Shown: positions 51,806 to 61,138 of the stretch, piece by piece
How the letters are laid out: each line of letters begins with the position of its first letter
How positions within the stretch are numbered: position 1 is the first letter of the stretch
Assembly: GCF_001269925.1 (NCBI RefSeq)
Contig: NZ_LHVO01000053.1
Coordinates: 186,001-250,000 of the forward strand
DNA length: 64,000 bases
Direction: 5' to 3'
Origin: Pseudomonas sp. MIACH
Lineage (GTDB): Bacteria > Pseudomonadota > Gammaproteobacteria > Pseudomonadales > Pseudomonadaceae
Program-made: the position numbers and the translations under genes
Notes under the pieces: model-generated
Databases searched by the model: none
What the model was told of the DNA's origin: nothing
What the model saw: the letters and a program-made list of their open reading frames with translations, nothing else

Positions 51806-52983
51806 GCCCGCTGCAAGTGCAACATCTGCGCGAGGGCACTCCCGGCTGCCAATCGGGCATCGTGCACTTCAACTCTGCCGGTGCCTCCTTGCCGAGCAAG
51901 GCGACCCTTGACGCCATCATCGATCAACTACAACGCGAAGCCCGCGACGGCCCGATGGAAGCCGGCGAGCATGGCGCGTTGCTGGTAGAAAAAGCCCGCC
52001 GCGCGGCCGCGCAGTTGCTCAACGCGCCCACCCCGTCAATTGCCTTTGCCAGCAGCGGCTCGACCGCCTGGAGCATGGCGTTCCAGGCCCTGGGCCCTTG
52101 GCAGCCGGGCGAGCGCATTCTGGTAGGGCGCCACGAATGGGGCGGCAATCTGGCAAGCATGGCGTTGGCGGTGCAGGCCGGCGCACGGGTGGAAGTCATC
52201 CCGTGTGATGCCAGCGGCGCGGTCTGCCCCGTGGCGCTGGAAGCCATGATCGACGCAAACGTAAAGCTGATCGACCTCACCTGGCTTCCCGCCAACGGCG
52301 GCCTGATCAACCCTGCCCAGGCCATCGGCGAAGTCGCCAGGCGTCACGGGATCGCCTACTTTATCGACGCTGGCCAAGCAGTCGGCCAGGTACCGGTGGA
52401 TGTGCAGGCGTTGCAGTGCGATGTGCTCAAATCGGCCGGTCGCAAGCACCTGCGCGGGCCGCGAGGGACGGCGCTGCTGTACGTGCGGCCGGAATTCCTC
52501 CAGCACCTGAACCCCGCCCAACGCGACGTGTTTTCCGCCCCGTGGAGCGCCGACGGTTTCGACCTGCGCAACGACGCCCGGCGCTTTGAAACCAGTGAGG
52601 CGTCCTTTGCCCTGTTGGCGGGCCTGGGCAATGCGCTGCAGGAGATGAATCAGCTGGGGATTGAGCGTGTGTGGGAACGTGTCACGCAAACCAGCAGGCG
52701 AATCCGCGAAGCATTGCGTGGGATTCCCGGCGTGTCGCTGCATGACCTGGGCACGCTTCAATCAGGCTTGATCGCCTTCAACCTCGCCGGCTGGGACGCC
52801 TTCGAACTTAAACGGTGCCTGGGATTGAAGCGGATCAATATCGGCGCCAACGGTGTGGGCTACACCCCACTGGATATGCAGGCCCGTGGCCTGACCAGTA
52901 TTGCGCGGATCTCCGTCAGCCCCTTCAACAACGAGCGCGACATCGAGTTGCTGATCGCGGCCCTGGAGGAACTGCGCGGTTAA
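51802..52983 (+). CDS. Class V aminotransferase-fold PLP enzyme
   Basis: A 393-residue PLP enzyme of the NifS/isopenicillin epimerase/kynureninase-like fold. FASSGSTAWSMAFQAL binds the phosphate, YFIDAGQAVGQVPVDVQAL holds the cofactor Asp, and the lysine is in DVLKSAGRKHLRGPRGTALL. It starts at GTG 51802, overlapping the ridA-like stop. The paired Rid protein suggests that its reaction releases an enamine/imine. Substrate unknown. Confidence 0.82.
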   Translation: MSPLQVQHLREGTPGCQSGIVHFNSAGASLPSKATLDAIIDQLQREARDGPMEAGEHGALLVEKARRAAAQLLNAPTPSIAFASSGSTAWSMAFQALGPWQPGERILVGRHEWGGNLASMALAVQAGARVEVIPCDASGAVCPVALEAMIDANVKLIDLTWLPANGGLINPAQAIGEVARRHGIAYFIDAGQAVGQVPVDVQALQCDVLKSAGRKHLRGPRGTALLYVRPEFLQHLNPAQRDVFSAPWSADGFDLRNDARRFETSEASFALLAGLGNALQEMNQLGIERVWERVTQTSRRIREALRGIPGVSLHDLGTLQSGLIAFNLAGWDAFELKRCLGLKRINIGANGVGYTPLDMQARGLTSIARISVSPFNNERDIELLIAALEELRG

Positions 52984-53321
52984 ACCTCGACGTCCACCCA
53001 CAAACCCTGGCGCGGCGCGTCTTCGATCAGCGGCACGACCGGTACGGTGTTGTCGGCATTGAGCAGATCGCCAGGGATCGCCAAGTGTTGATCGGGGTCC
53101 TCATCGGCTTCGCGCCGGCGTTTCTGTTGTTCCTGCTGACGACGTTGTTCCTCGCGCAGCAATAAGGTCGACTGCTCGGCATCGCCTTTTTTCAGGTCGA
53201 TGGTGCTTTCGTTGGAGCCCGCTTGCACAGGGACCACGGGCGGTATATCCGGCTTCTGACGTACCGGATCGAGTTGTGACGTAACCGGCACAACGCTGAC
53301 GGGCAGCATGGGTGGCAGCAT
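52980..53321 (-). CDS. Hypothetical Gln/Arg-rich soluble protein
   Basis: A 113-residue protein with a Pro/Val-rich start (LPPMLPVSVVPVTSQLDPVR), a charged helical middle (LLLREEQRRQQEQQKRRREADED) and a C-terminal segment ending LWVDVEV. No signal or membrane segment. The ATG at 53321 follows AGGAG ten bases upstream. Its stop overlaps the stop of the convergent aminotransferase by four bases. Function unknown. Confidence 0.65.
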   Translation of the reverse strand: MLPPMLPVSVVPVTSQLDPVRQKPDIPPVVPVQAGSNESTIDLKKGDAEQSTLLLREEQRRQQEQQKRRREADEDPDQHLAIPGDLLNADNTVPVVPLIEDAPRQGLWVDVEV

Positions 53322-53540
53322 AGTGATTATTCTCCTGATCAACAGGCTTTCGGCGGGTTGCAGGGCGACTTGAGCGCAGGCTCGCCAACCTGTGACCCAG
53401 TCGACACTCACAAGTGCCCGCCACCCGTCGATTCAGCGCTCGCCCCGCCACTCAAACGGAGTAGTTTTTGTCAGAGTCCTTGGGCGTGAGGCCTTGTTCC
53501 GTTAACATAGTCGGCTTTTTCACGGCGGGAGTCAGGCAGC

Positions 53541-56387
53541 ATGGCGCAGCAGTATCAACCGGGGCAACGCTGGATTAGTGACAGCGAAGCAGAGCTGGGG
53601 TTAGGCACCGTTCTGGCACAGGACGGCCGCTTGTTGACCGTGCTCTATCCGGCCACTGGCGACACCCGCCAGTATGCGCTACGGAATGCGCCCCTCACTC
53701 GCGTGAGGTTCTCGCCGGGTGACACCATCACCCATTTCGAAGGCTGGAAAATGACCGTACAGGAAGTCGACGACGTCGACGGCCTGCTGGTCTACCACGG
53801 CCTCAATGGGCAGCACGAGCAGGTCACCCTGCCGGAAACCCAGCTCTCCAACTTTATCCAGTTCCGCCTGGCCAGCGACCGCCTGTTCGCCGGGCAGATC
53901 GACCCGCTGGCCTGGTTCTCGCTGCGCTATCACACCCTGGAACACACCAGCCGCCAGTTGCAATCTTCGCTGTGGGGCCTGGGCGGCGTGCGTGCGCAAC
54001 CTATTGCCCACCAATTGCATATCGCCCGTGAAGTCGCTGACCGTATCGCGCCACGGGTTTTGCTGGCCGACGAAGTGGGCCTGGGCAAGACCATCGAAGC
54101 CGGCCTGGTGATTCATCGCCAGCTGCTGTCGGGCCGCGCCAGCCGCGTACTGATCCTGGTACCGGAAAACCTGCAGCACCAGTGGCTGGTAGAAATGCGC
54201 CGGCGCTTCAACCTGCAAGTGGCGCTGTTCGACGAAGAACGCTTTATCGAAAGCGATGCCGCCAACCCGTTCGAAGACACCCAGCTGGCCCTGGTCGCGC
54301 TGGAGTGGCTGGTGGACGATGAGAAGGCCCAGGACGCGCTGTTCGCTGCCGGCTGGGACCTGATGGTGGTCGACGAAGCTCACCACCTGGTCTGGCATGA
54401 AGAAAAAGCCAGCCCGGAATACGCGCTGGTCGAGCAACTTGCCGAAGTGATTCCCGGCGTGCTGCTGCTCACCGCCACCCCGGAACAGCTGGGCCAGGAC
54501 AGCCACTTCGCGCGCCTGCGCCTGCTGGACCCGAACCGTTTCCACGACCTGCACGCCTTCCGCGCCGAAAGCGAGAACTATCGCCCGGTAGCCGAAGCCG
54601 TGCAGGAGCTGCTGGACAAGGGTCGCCTGTCGCCTGCCGCGCACAAGACTATCCAGGGTTTCCTCGGCAACGAAGGCGAAGCGCTGCTGGCCGCCGTCAA
54701 CGATGGCGACGCCGAAGCCAGCGCACGCCTGGTGCGTGAGCTGCTCGACCGCCACGGCACCGGCCGCGTGCTGTTCCGTAACACCCGTGCCGCCGTACAA
54801 GGCTTCCCGGAACGTAAGCTGCACGCCTACCCGCTGCCGAACCCGGACGAATACCTGGAGTTGCCGCTGGGCGAACACGCCGAGCTGTACCCGGAAGTCA
54901 GCTTCCAGTCGCAGCCGGACGTCGACGAAGAAAATCGCTGGTGGCGCTTCGACCCGCGCGTCGAGTGGCTGATCGACCAGCTGAAAATGCTCAAGCGCAC
55001 CAAGGTCCTGGTGATCTGCGCCCATGCCGAAACCGCCATGGACCTGGAAGACGCCCTGCGCGTGCGCTCCGGCATCCCGGCCACGGTGTTCCACGAGGGC
55101 ATGAACATCCTCGAGCGTGACCGCGCCGCCGCGTACTTTGCCGATGAAGAATTCGGCGCCCAGGTGCTGATCTGCTCGGAAATCGGCAGTGAAGGCCGCA
55201 ACTTCCAGTTCTCCCACCACCTGGTGCTGTTCGACCTGCCGTCCCACCCCGACCTGCTGGAACAGCGGATCGGCCGTCTGGACCGGATCGGCCAGAAGCA
55301 TGTGATCGAACTGCACGTGCCGTACCTGGAAACCAGCCCGCAACAGCGCCTGTTCCAGTGGTACCACGAAGCGCTGAACGCGTTCCTCAACACCTGCCCG
55401 ACCGGCAACGCCTTGCAGCATCAGTTCGGCCCGCGCCTGCTGCCGCTGCTGGAAAACGCCGACGACAGCGAGTGGCAAGCCCTGATCGACGAGGCCCGTG
55501 CCGAGCGCGAGCGTCTGGAACAGGAACTGCACACCGGCCGCGACCGCTTGCTGGAGCTCAACTCCGGTGGCGCCGGTGAAGGCGATGCACTGGTGGAGGA
55601 CATTCTCGAGCAAGACGACCAGTTCGCCCTGCCGATCTACATGGAAACCCTGTTCGACGCATTCGGCATCGACAGCGAAGACCATTCGGAAAACGCGCTG
55701 ATCCTCAAGCCAAGCGAGAAGATGCTCGACGCCAGCTTCCCCCTGGGCGACGACGAAGGCGTGACCATCACCTACGACCGTAACCAGGCGCTGTCCCGTG
55801 AGGACATGCAGTTCATCACCTGGGAACACCCGATGGTGCAGGGCGGCATGGACCTGGTGCTGTCTGGCTCCATGGGCAACACCGCCGTGGCGCTGATCAA
55901 GAACAAGGCGCTCAAGCCGGGCACCGTGTTGCTCGAACTGCTCTACGTCAGCGAAGTGGTCGCGCCGCGCGCACTGCAACTGGGCCGTTACCTGCCGCCA
56001 GCGGCGCTGCGCTGCCTGCTGGATGCCAATGGCAACGACCTGTCCGGCCGCGTCTCGTTCGAAACCTTGAACGACCAGCTGGAAAGCGTGCCACGGGCCA
56101 GCGCCAACAAGTTCGTGCAGGCCCAGCGCGATCAACTCACACCGCGAATCAACGCCGGTGAAGAGAAGATCACGCCGCGTCATGCTGAACGTGTGGCCGA
56201 GGCCAAACGTCGCCTGGCGGCAGACACCGACGAAGAACTGGCACGCCTGACCGCCTTGCAAGCGGTCAACCCGACCGTACGTGACAGCGAATTGGTCGCC
56301 CTGCGCAACCAACGCGAGCAAGGCCTGGCCATGCTGGATAAGGCGGCGCTGCGACTGGAGGCGATTCGGGTGTTGGTGGCCGGTTGA
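53541..56387 (+). CDS. rapA: RNA polymerase-associated ATPase RapA
   Basis: A 948-residue Swi2/Snf2 translocase that binds core RNA polymerase and helps recycle it. Two N-terminal Tudor-like domains (about 1-110) precede the helicase: Walker A DEVGLGKT near 177-184, Walker B VVDEAHH, motif III LLTATPEQ, motif V ICSEIGSEGRNFQFS and motif VI QRIGRLDRIGQ. A long C-terminal RNA polymerase-binding region follows. Length compares with E. coli RapA (968). GGGAG lies upstream of the ATG, and a strong terminator follows. Confidence 0.95.
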   Translation: MAQQYQPGQRWISDSEAELGLGTVLAQDGRLLTVLYPATGDTRQYALRNAPLTRVRFSPGDTITHFEGWKMTVQEVDDVDGLLVYHGLNGQHEQVTLPETQLSNFIQFRLASDRLFAGQIDPLAWFSLRYHTLEHTSRQLQSSLWGLGGVRAQPIAHQLHIAREVADRIAPRVLLADEVGLGKTIEAGLVIHRQLLSGRASRVLILVPENLQHQWLVEMRRRFNLQVALFDEERFIESDAANPFEDTQLALVALEWLVDDEKAQDALFAAGWDLMVVDEAHHLVWHEEKASPEYALVEQLAEVIPGVLLLTATPEQLGQDSHFARLRLLDPNRFHDLHAFRAESENYRPVAEAVQELLDKGRLSPAAHKTIQGFLGNEGEALLAAVNDGDAEASARLVRELLDRHGTGRVLFRNTRAAVQGFPERKLHAYPLPNPDEYLELPLGEHAELYPEVSFQSQPDVDEENRWWRFDPRVEWLIDQLKMLKRTKVLVICAHAETAMDLEDALRVRSGIPATVFHEGMNILERDRAAAYFADEEFGAQVLICSEIGSEGRNFQFSHHLVLFDLPSHPDLLEQRIGRLDRIGQKHVIELHVPYLETSPQQRLFQWYHEALNAFLNTCPTGNALQHQFGPRLLPLLENADDSEWQALIDEARAERERLEQELHTGRDRLLELNSGGAGEGDALVEDILEQDDQFALPIYMETLFDAFGIDSEDHSENALILKPSEKMLDASFPLGDDEGVTITYDRNQALSREDMQFITWEHPMVQGGMDLVLSGSMGNTAVALIKNKALKPGTVLLELLYVSEVVAPRALQLGRYLPPAALRCLLDANGNDLSGRVSFETLNDQLESVPRASANKFVQAQRDQLTPRINAGEEKITPRHAERVAEAKRRLAADTDEELARLTALQAVNPTVRDSELVALRNQREQGLAMLDKAALRLEAIRVLVAG

Positions 56388-56410
56388 TTACCGCCCTGCC
56401 CTGTTAATAG

Positions 56411-56437
56411 AGGCCCGCGCACTGCGGGCCTTTTTTA
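56411..56437 (+). terminator. Rho-independent terminator of rapA
   Basis: GGCCCGC-GCACT-GCGGGCC followed by six T, 24 bases after the stop. Confidence 0.9.
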
Positions 56438-56470
56438 TTTACTTGAGAACAGCTTTGGCTTTGTGGGCCT

Positions 56471-56554
56471 CATCGGGGGCAAGCCCCCTCCCACATTGAT
56501 CAATGGTCGACATGACAACTCGGTCAACTGTGGGAGGGGGCTTGCTCCCGATGG
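56471..56554. repeat. REPIN between rapA and MFS gene
   Basis: Arms CATCGGGGGCAAGCCCCCTC (with CCACA) and GTGGGAGGGGGCTTGCTCCC (with GATG) in inverted orientation, spacer about 34 bases. Same family as those at 20602 and 40419. Confidence 0.85.
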
Positions 56555-56567
56555 AGTCACCGCAATT

Positions 56568-57914
56568 TCAAGCCGTCGCCGCCCCAGCCGGCACCTCAAC
56601 AGCCACCAATCCCTCCTTCATCCGCTTGGCATCGCGCACAAAACTGCGCGACGCCTGGAACAAGAACAACATGGTCAGGAACAACGCCACCGGAATCAGG
56701 TACATGGCGTCGTGCAGCCCAACTGCCTTGTAAGCCTCGGTCATCTGCTCCGCCCCCGCCGCATACATCGCCGAATGGGCAAAATGGTCGGACAACCCGC
56801 CTACCACGATCGGGCCCATGCCCCCGCCCAGCAAGTACAAACCGGCAAAGAACAACGCCATCGCCGTGGCCCGCAGGCGAGGCTCAACCACGTCCTGGAT
56901 CGCCGTGTACACACAGGTGTAGAAGTTATACGCAAACAACCAGCCCACACTGAACAGCGCTACAAACACGCCGATCTCGACGCGCCCGGCATGCAAGGCC
57001 CAGGCGGTGGTAACGGTGGAGATGATCAGGCTGCACGCTGCAAACAAAAGTCGGCCATTGGCAACACGTTGATGGATCTTGTCGGCAATCCAGCCACCCA
57101 GGGTCAGGCCCACCAGGCCGGTCAACCCAACGATGACGCCAGTGGCGACCGCCGCATCCTGCAGTGGCATGAGGAAATAGCGCTGCAACATCGGCACCAG
57201 GAACGAGTTGCACGCGTAGGTCGCGAAGTTGAAGCACAGGCCGGCCAGCACCAGCCACAGGAAGGTCGGCACGGCCAGCACGCGGCGGATCGGGCGGTCG
57301 ACGCGCTCCTGGGAGACTTGTACGGCTTCGGCGGCGCCGCGCTTGGGCTCCTTGATATAGAACATGAACACCGCAAGGATCAGCCCCGGCACGGCGGCGA
57401 TAAAAAACGGCGCGCGCCAGCTGTCGAACGCCTTGACCATCCAGCCGATGGTGAAGAATGCCAGCAACAGGCCCAAAGGCAGGCCGAGCATGAAAATCCC
57501 CATGGCCCGGGCACGACGGTGCGCCGGGAACAGGTCGCCAATCAGCGAGTTGGCGGCCGGTGCGTAGCTGGCCTCACCAATACCAATGCCCATGCGCACC
57601 AGTAAAAAAGTCCAGAAACTACCGACCAGGCCGTTGACCGCCGTCAGCCCGCTCCACGCGAACAGGCCCCAGCCCATCAGCTTGCTGCGCGAACCGGTAT
57701 CGGCCAGACGCCCCAGCGGCAGGCCGGCGATGGCGTAGACGATAGTGAAGGCGGTGCCGATGATGCCGAGTTGGAAGTCGCTCAGGTGCCATTCCATGCG
57801 GATCGGCTCGATGATGATCGCCGGAATGGTGCGGTCGAAGAAGTTGAACAGGTTGGCCAGGAACAGCAGGAACAGAATGCGCCAGGCATTCGCCGCTTGG
57901 GTCGAGTTCTGCAT
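56568..57914 (-). CDS. MFS transporter, spinster/hexuronate-like branch
   Basis: A 448-residue, 12-helix major facilitator: RILFLLFLANLFNFFDRTIPA, YAIAGLPLGRLADTGSRSKLM, RMGIGIGEASYAPAANSLI. These marks place it with the spinster-like/UhpT-related MFS group often annotated only as MFS transporter. No metabolic genes adjoin it, so its substrate is unknown. It ends next to a REPIN. Confidence 0.82.
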   Translation of the reverse strand: MQNSTQAANAWRILFLLFLANLFNFFDRTIPAIIIEPIRMEWHLSDFQLGIIGTAFTIVYAIAGLPLGRLADTGSRSKLMGWGLFAWSGLTAVNGLVGSFWTFLLVRMGIGIGEASYAPAANSLIGDLFPAHRRARAMGIFMLGLPLGLLLAFFTIGWMVKAFDSWRAPFFIAAVPGLILAVFMFYIKEPKRGAAEAVQVSQERVDRPIRRVLAVPTFLWLVLAGLCFNFATYACNSFLVPMLQRYFLMPLQDAAVATGVIVGLTGLVGLTLGGWIADKIHQRVANGRLLFAACSLIISTVTTAWALHAGRVEIGVFVALFSVGWLFAYNFYTCVYTAIQDVVEPRLRATAMALFFAGLYLLGGGMGPIVVGGLSDHFAHSAMYAAGAEQMTEAYKAVGLHDAMYLIPVALFLTMLFLFQASRSFVRDAKRMKEGLVAVEVPAGAATA

Positions 57915-58157
57915 GGGTCCGTCTCTTTTATTGTTATGAGAGCTGCGATGCCCGATGCATCCTGCCCGGTACCTGCAACATAGTCAGGCGAGCCAGGGTT
58001 GTCTGTAATGATTCGTAAAGCTGATAGGGCATGATTTCACCCGACAGTACGGGACTTTGCCCACAAAAATATAAGTGCACGCCCCCCTTCCCAACGGCCA
58101 TGACCGGATTAGAATGGCGAGCCTTCCTGTAGTCCCCCACTCTTACTTTTCTTATCG

Positions 58158-58532
58158 ATGACGCCCATGTCCGAAGCCAGTCCGTGTCTGAGTTGCGGTG
58201 CCTGCTGTTCCTACTTCCGTGTGTCTTTTTTCTGGGGCGAGTGCGCTTCATCGGGGGGCACGGTGCCCGATGACCTGGTGGTGCAGATCAACCCGTCCCG
58301 CGTGGCGATGATCGGTACCGACCAGAAGCCCGCGCGCTGCTGCAGCCTTGAAGGCGAAGTCGGCAAAGGCACGAGTTGCTCGATTTATGAGCAACGCTCA
58401 AGCCCCTGCCGAGAATTCGATGCCTCGTGGAGCCAGGGCGAGCAGAACGTCGATTGCGACGCCGCCCGCGCAGCGTTTGACTTGCCGCCCTTACAAGCGC
58501 CGTTCGAGTTGGAACTGCCCATCAGCGCTTAG
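58158..58532 (+). CDS. YkgJ-family cysteine cluster protein
   Basis: About 124 residues with the cluster CLSCGACCSYFRVSF at the N-terminus and further cysteines in ARCCSLEG, TSCSIYEQRSSPC and NVDCD, the YkgJ/CxxCxCC pattern thought to bind a metal or Fe-S cluster. Starts at 58158 and 58167 are both possible; neither has a clear ribosome site. Function unknown. Confidence 0.8.
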   Translation: MTPMSEASPCLSCGACCSYFRVSFFWGECASSGGTVPDDLVVQINPSRVAMIGTDQKPARCCSLEGEVGKGTSCSIYEQRSSPCREFDASWSQGEQNVDCDAARAAFDLPPLQAPFELELPISA

Positions 58533-58671
58533 CATTAATTGCTATGCAAGGCATGCCAAAATCATTCACAGCAAAGTGCCATTACCCACTGGAAAATCCC
58601 GCGAGGCTTCTATACTCGACCTCATAGGTCATCGCCTTAGGCTGTGACGTGACGCTATGACAGGACATGCT

Positions 58672-60936
58672 ATGGAATGGCTAGGTCTGCACTTTTTTAC
58701 CGACCTCCCAGCGAACGGGCACTTATTACTCAATTGCAGTCATAACCCGTTCCTGGTGCTGCTGGCCTATCTGGTCGCCTGTGCGGCAGGCTTCGGCACG
58801 CTGGACATGGCCGAACGGGTCGGCCACGTCGAAGACCCCACCGCTCGCCGCCACTGGCGCTGGCTGGGCGCAGGTTGCCTGGCGGGAGGTATCTGGTCCA
58901 CTCACTTCATCAGCATGCTGGCCTTCCAGGCCCCCATCGCGATTCACTACGAACTGATCATGACGTTCGCCTCGCTGGTGATCGCCCTGATCGCCTCGTT
59001 GTTCGCCATGCAGACCCTCAGTCACACGAAACTGCGATTTCACCAGTACTTGCTGGCATCGATATGGATGGGCATCGGCATCGCCCTGATGCATTACGTC
59101 GGCATGTCGGCCATGCGCTCCCAGGCCCAGGTGTATTTCGAGCAGGGGCTATTCCTCGCCTCGGTGGGCATCGCCATTGGCGCCAGCCTGGCCGCATTGT
59201 TGCTGTCGAGCTATCTGCGCACCGGCGCCGGCGTCTTCCATCAACTGCTCAAATACGCCGCCAGCCTGGTGTTGGGCGCAGGGATTATCAGCATGCACTT
59301 TACCGGCATGGCCGCCATGCAACTGATAGTCCCCACCGGGGCCGACCTCTCGTTATCCCGGGACAACAACCCTATCCAACTGGGCCTGTCCGTGGCGGTG
59401 ATCACTCTGCTGGTGATCGGCAGCAGCATCAGCGCCGCGCTGGCCGACAAGAAGCTTCAGCACAAGGAGCGTGACTTACGTCGGGTCAATGCGCTGCTCA
59501 GCGAACTGGACCAGGCCCGCGCCACGCTGCAGCAGGTGGCTCACTACGACGCGCTGACCAGCCTGTTGAATCGCCGGGGTTTCAACCAGATCTTTGCGGA
59601 GAAACTCGCGGAAAAAACCGCATCCCACGGCATGATGGCGGTGATCTTCCTCGATATCGACCACTTCAAGCGCATCAACGACAGCCTCGGGCATGATGCC
59701 GGCGACCAGTTGCTCACCGTGCTCGCCAGCCACATCAAGAGTTCGGTGCGCAGCCACGCCGATGTGGTCGCGCGGTTTGGCGGCGACGAGTTCTGCATTC
59801 TGATCAGCATTCACCACCGCGACGAAGCGCGCCACCTGGCCCAGCGCATCATGCAGCAGATGAAGGAACCCATCGAACTGGCCGGCCGGCGCATGGTAAT
59901 GACCACCAGCATCGGCATCAGCCTGTTTCCCGAGGATGGCCTGACCTGCGAAGAGCTGCTCAAAACCGCCGACCTGGCGCTGTACCAATCCAAGGACACG
60001 GGGCGTAACAGCCTGAACTTCTTCAGCTCCAACCTGAAGACCCGCGCCTTTCTCGAACTGCAATTGGAAGAAGAACTGCGCAGCGCCCTGCGCGCCCAGA
60101 ACCAACTGGTGCTGTTCTACCAACCGATCTTTGACATGAAACTGGGCAAGGTCACGCGTCTGGAAGCCCTGGTGCGCTGGCAGCATCCGCAACATGGGCT
60201 GCTGGCCCCCGACCGGTTTATCGGCATTGCCGAAAGCAACGGTCTGATCGCCGAACTGGACCACTGGGTCTTGCGCCAAGCCTGCCATGACTTGAGCCTG
60301 CTCTCCGACCGAGGCTATACCGAACTGACCATGGCGGTGAATTGCTCGGCCCTGAACCTGGCCCGAGACGAGCTGGCGGATGAGATCGAAGACGCACTGC
60401 GCTTCAGCGGGATCGGCGCCAACCGCCTGGAACTGGAGGTGACCGAAAATGCCTTGATGGGCAACATCAGCAGCACCCTCGCCCTGCTGCGACAAATCCG
60501 CTCGCTGGGCGTGTCGCTGGCCATCGACGATTTTGGCACCGGCTACTCGTCCCTCGCCTACCTCAAGCGCTTGCCGCTCAACACCCTGAAAATCGATCGC
60601 TCGTTTATCCAGGACATTCCCAAGTCGACAGCCGATATCGAGATCGTCCAGGCGATTATTGGCATGGCCCACACCCTGCACCTGCAGGTGGTGACCGAAG
60701 GCGTGGAAACCCAGGCCCAGTTCGAACTCCTGCTCAAGCATGGCTGTGACTTTGTGCAGGGCTACCTACTGAGCCCGGCGGTGCCCGCCAGTGACATCAT
60801 TGGCGCGATGCAGGGCATCGACATACGCAACCCGCTTTACTCCTGCAGCGTCGCAGGCAGCAAGGATACCAACCCTGCCAAGGATCCCTCCCCCGGCCGC
60901 TCGGGGTCTACTTCCATCGTCAGGCCAATTCGCTGA
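58672..60936 (+). CDS. mucR: MHYT-GGDEF-EAL cyclic-di-GMP enzyme, MucR-like
   Basis: About 754 residues. The N-terminal seven-helix MHYT sensor carries THFISML, MHYVGMSAM and MHFTGMAAM, residues thought to bind copper and sense gases. GGDEF is intact (RFGGDEFC, about residue 370-374 from this start) but the inhibitory RxxD site reads SHAD. EAL is intact (LEALVRWQ about 498, plus DDFGTGYSSLAYLKRLP), so both synthesis and breakdown of c-di-GMP are possible. P. aeruginosa MucR has the same layout and governs alginate and biofilm dispersal. The start at 58672 follows AGGACATGCT; 58657 is an alternative. A TATACT -10 lies at 58611. Confidence 0.88.
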   Translation: MEWLGLHFFTDLPANGHLLLNCSHNPFLVLLAYLVACAAGFGTLDMAERVGHVEDPTARRHWRWLGAGCLAGGIWSTHFISMLAFQAPIAIHYELIMTFASLVIALIASLFAMQTLSHTKLRFHQYLLASIWMGIGIALMHYVGMSAMRSQAQVYFEQGLFLASVGIAIGASLAALLLSSYLRTGAGVFHQLLKYAASLVLGAGIISMHFTGMAAMQLIVPTGADLSLSRDNNPIQLGLSVAVITLLVIGSSISAALADKKLQHKERDLRRVNALLSELDQARATLQQVAHYDALTSLLNRRGFNQIFAEKLAEKTASHGMMAVIFLDIDHFKRINDSLGHDAGDQLLTVLASHIKSSVRSHADVVARFGGDEFCILISIHHRDEARHLAQRIMQQMKEPIELAGRRMVMTTSIGISLFPEDGLTCEELLKTADLALYQSKDTGRNSLNFFSSNLKTRAFLELQLEEELRSALRAQNQLVLFYQPIFDMKLGKVTRLEALVRWQHPQHGLLAPDRFIGIAESNGLIAELDHWVLRQACHDLSLLSDRGYTELTMAVNCSALNLARDELADEIEDALRFSGIGANRLELEVTENALMGNISSTLALLRQIRSLGVSLAIDDFGTGYSSLAYLKRLPLNTLKIDRSFIQDIPKSTADIEIVQAIIGMAHTLHLQVVTEGVETQAQFELLLKHGCDFVQGYLLSPAVPASDIIGAMQGIDIRNPLYSCSVAGSKDTNPAKDPSPGRSGSTSIVRPIR

Positions 60937-61138
60937 CGCCGAATCTTTGGCATTTCGCCATCACTTGCCTAAAGATCGCCGACGAACGGCCGATTCATCA
61001 GAGTCCGGCCAGGTTTTACCTGGGCACACAGGGTTACCCCGATCGTTCCGGACAAGGACGCACTGCAAAGTCGCGAACTCCCATTCCGTGATGGCTACTT
61101 GATACTTTTCAGCCATCCGCACAGGCACATGGCGCACA

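Noticed and set aside
53679..56321. An 880-codon minus-strand frame inside rapA
   Set aside because: Shadow frame of a highly conserved gene; no ribosome site, no family motifs.
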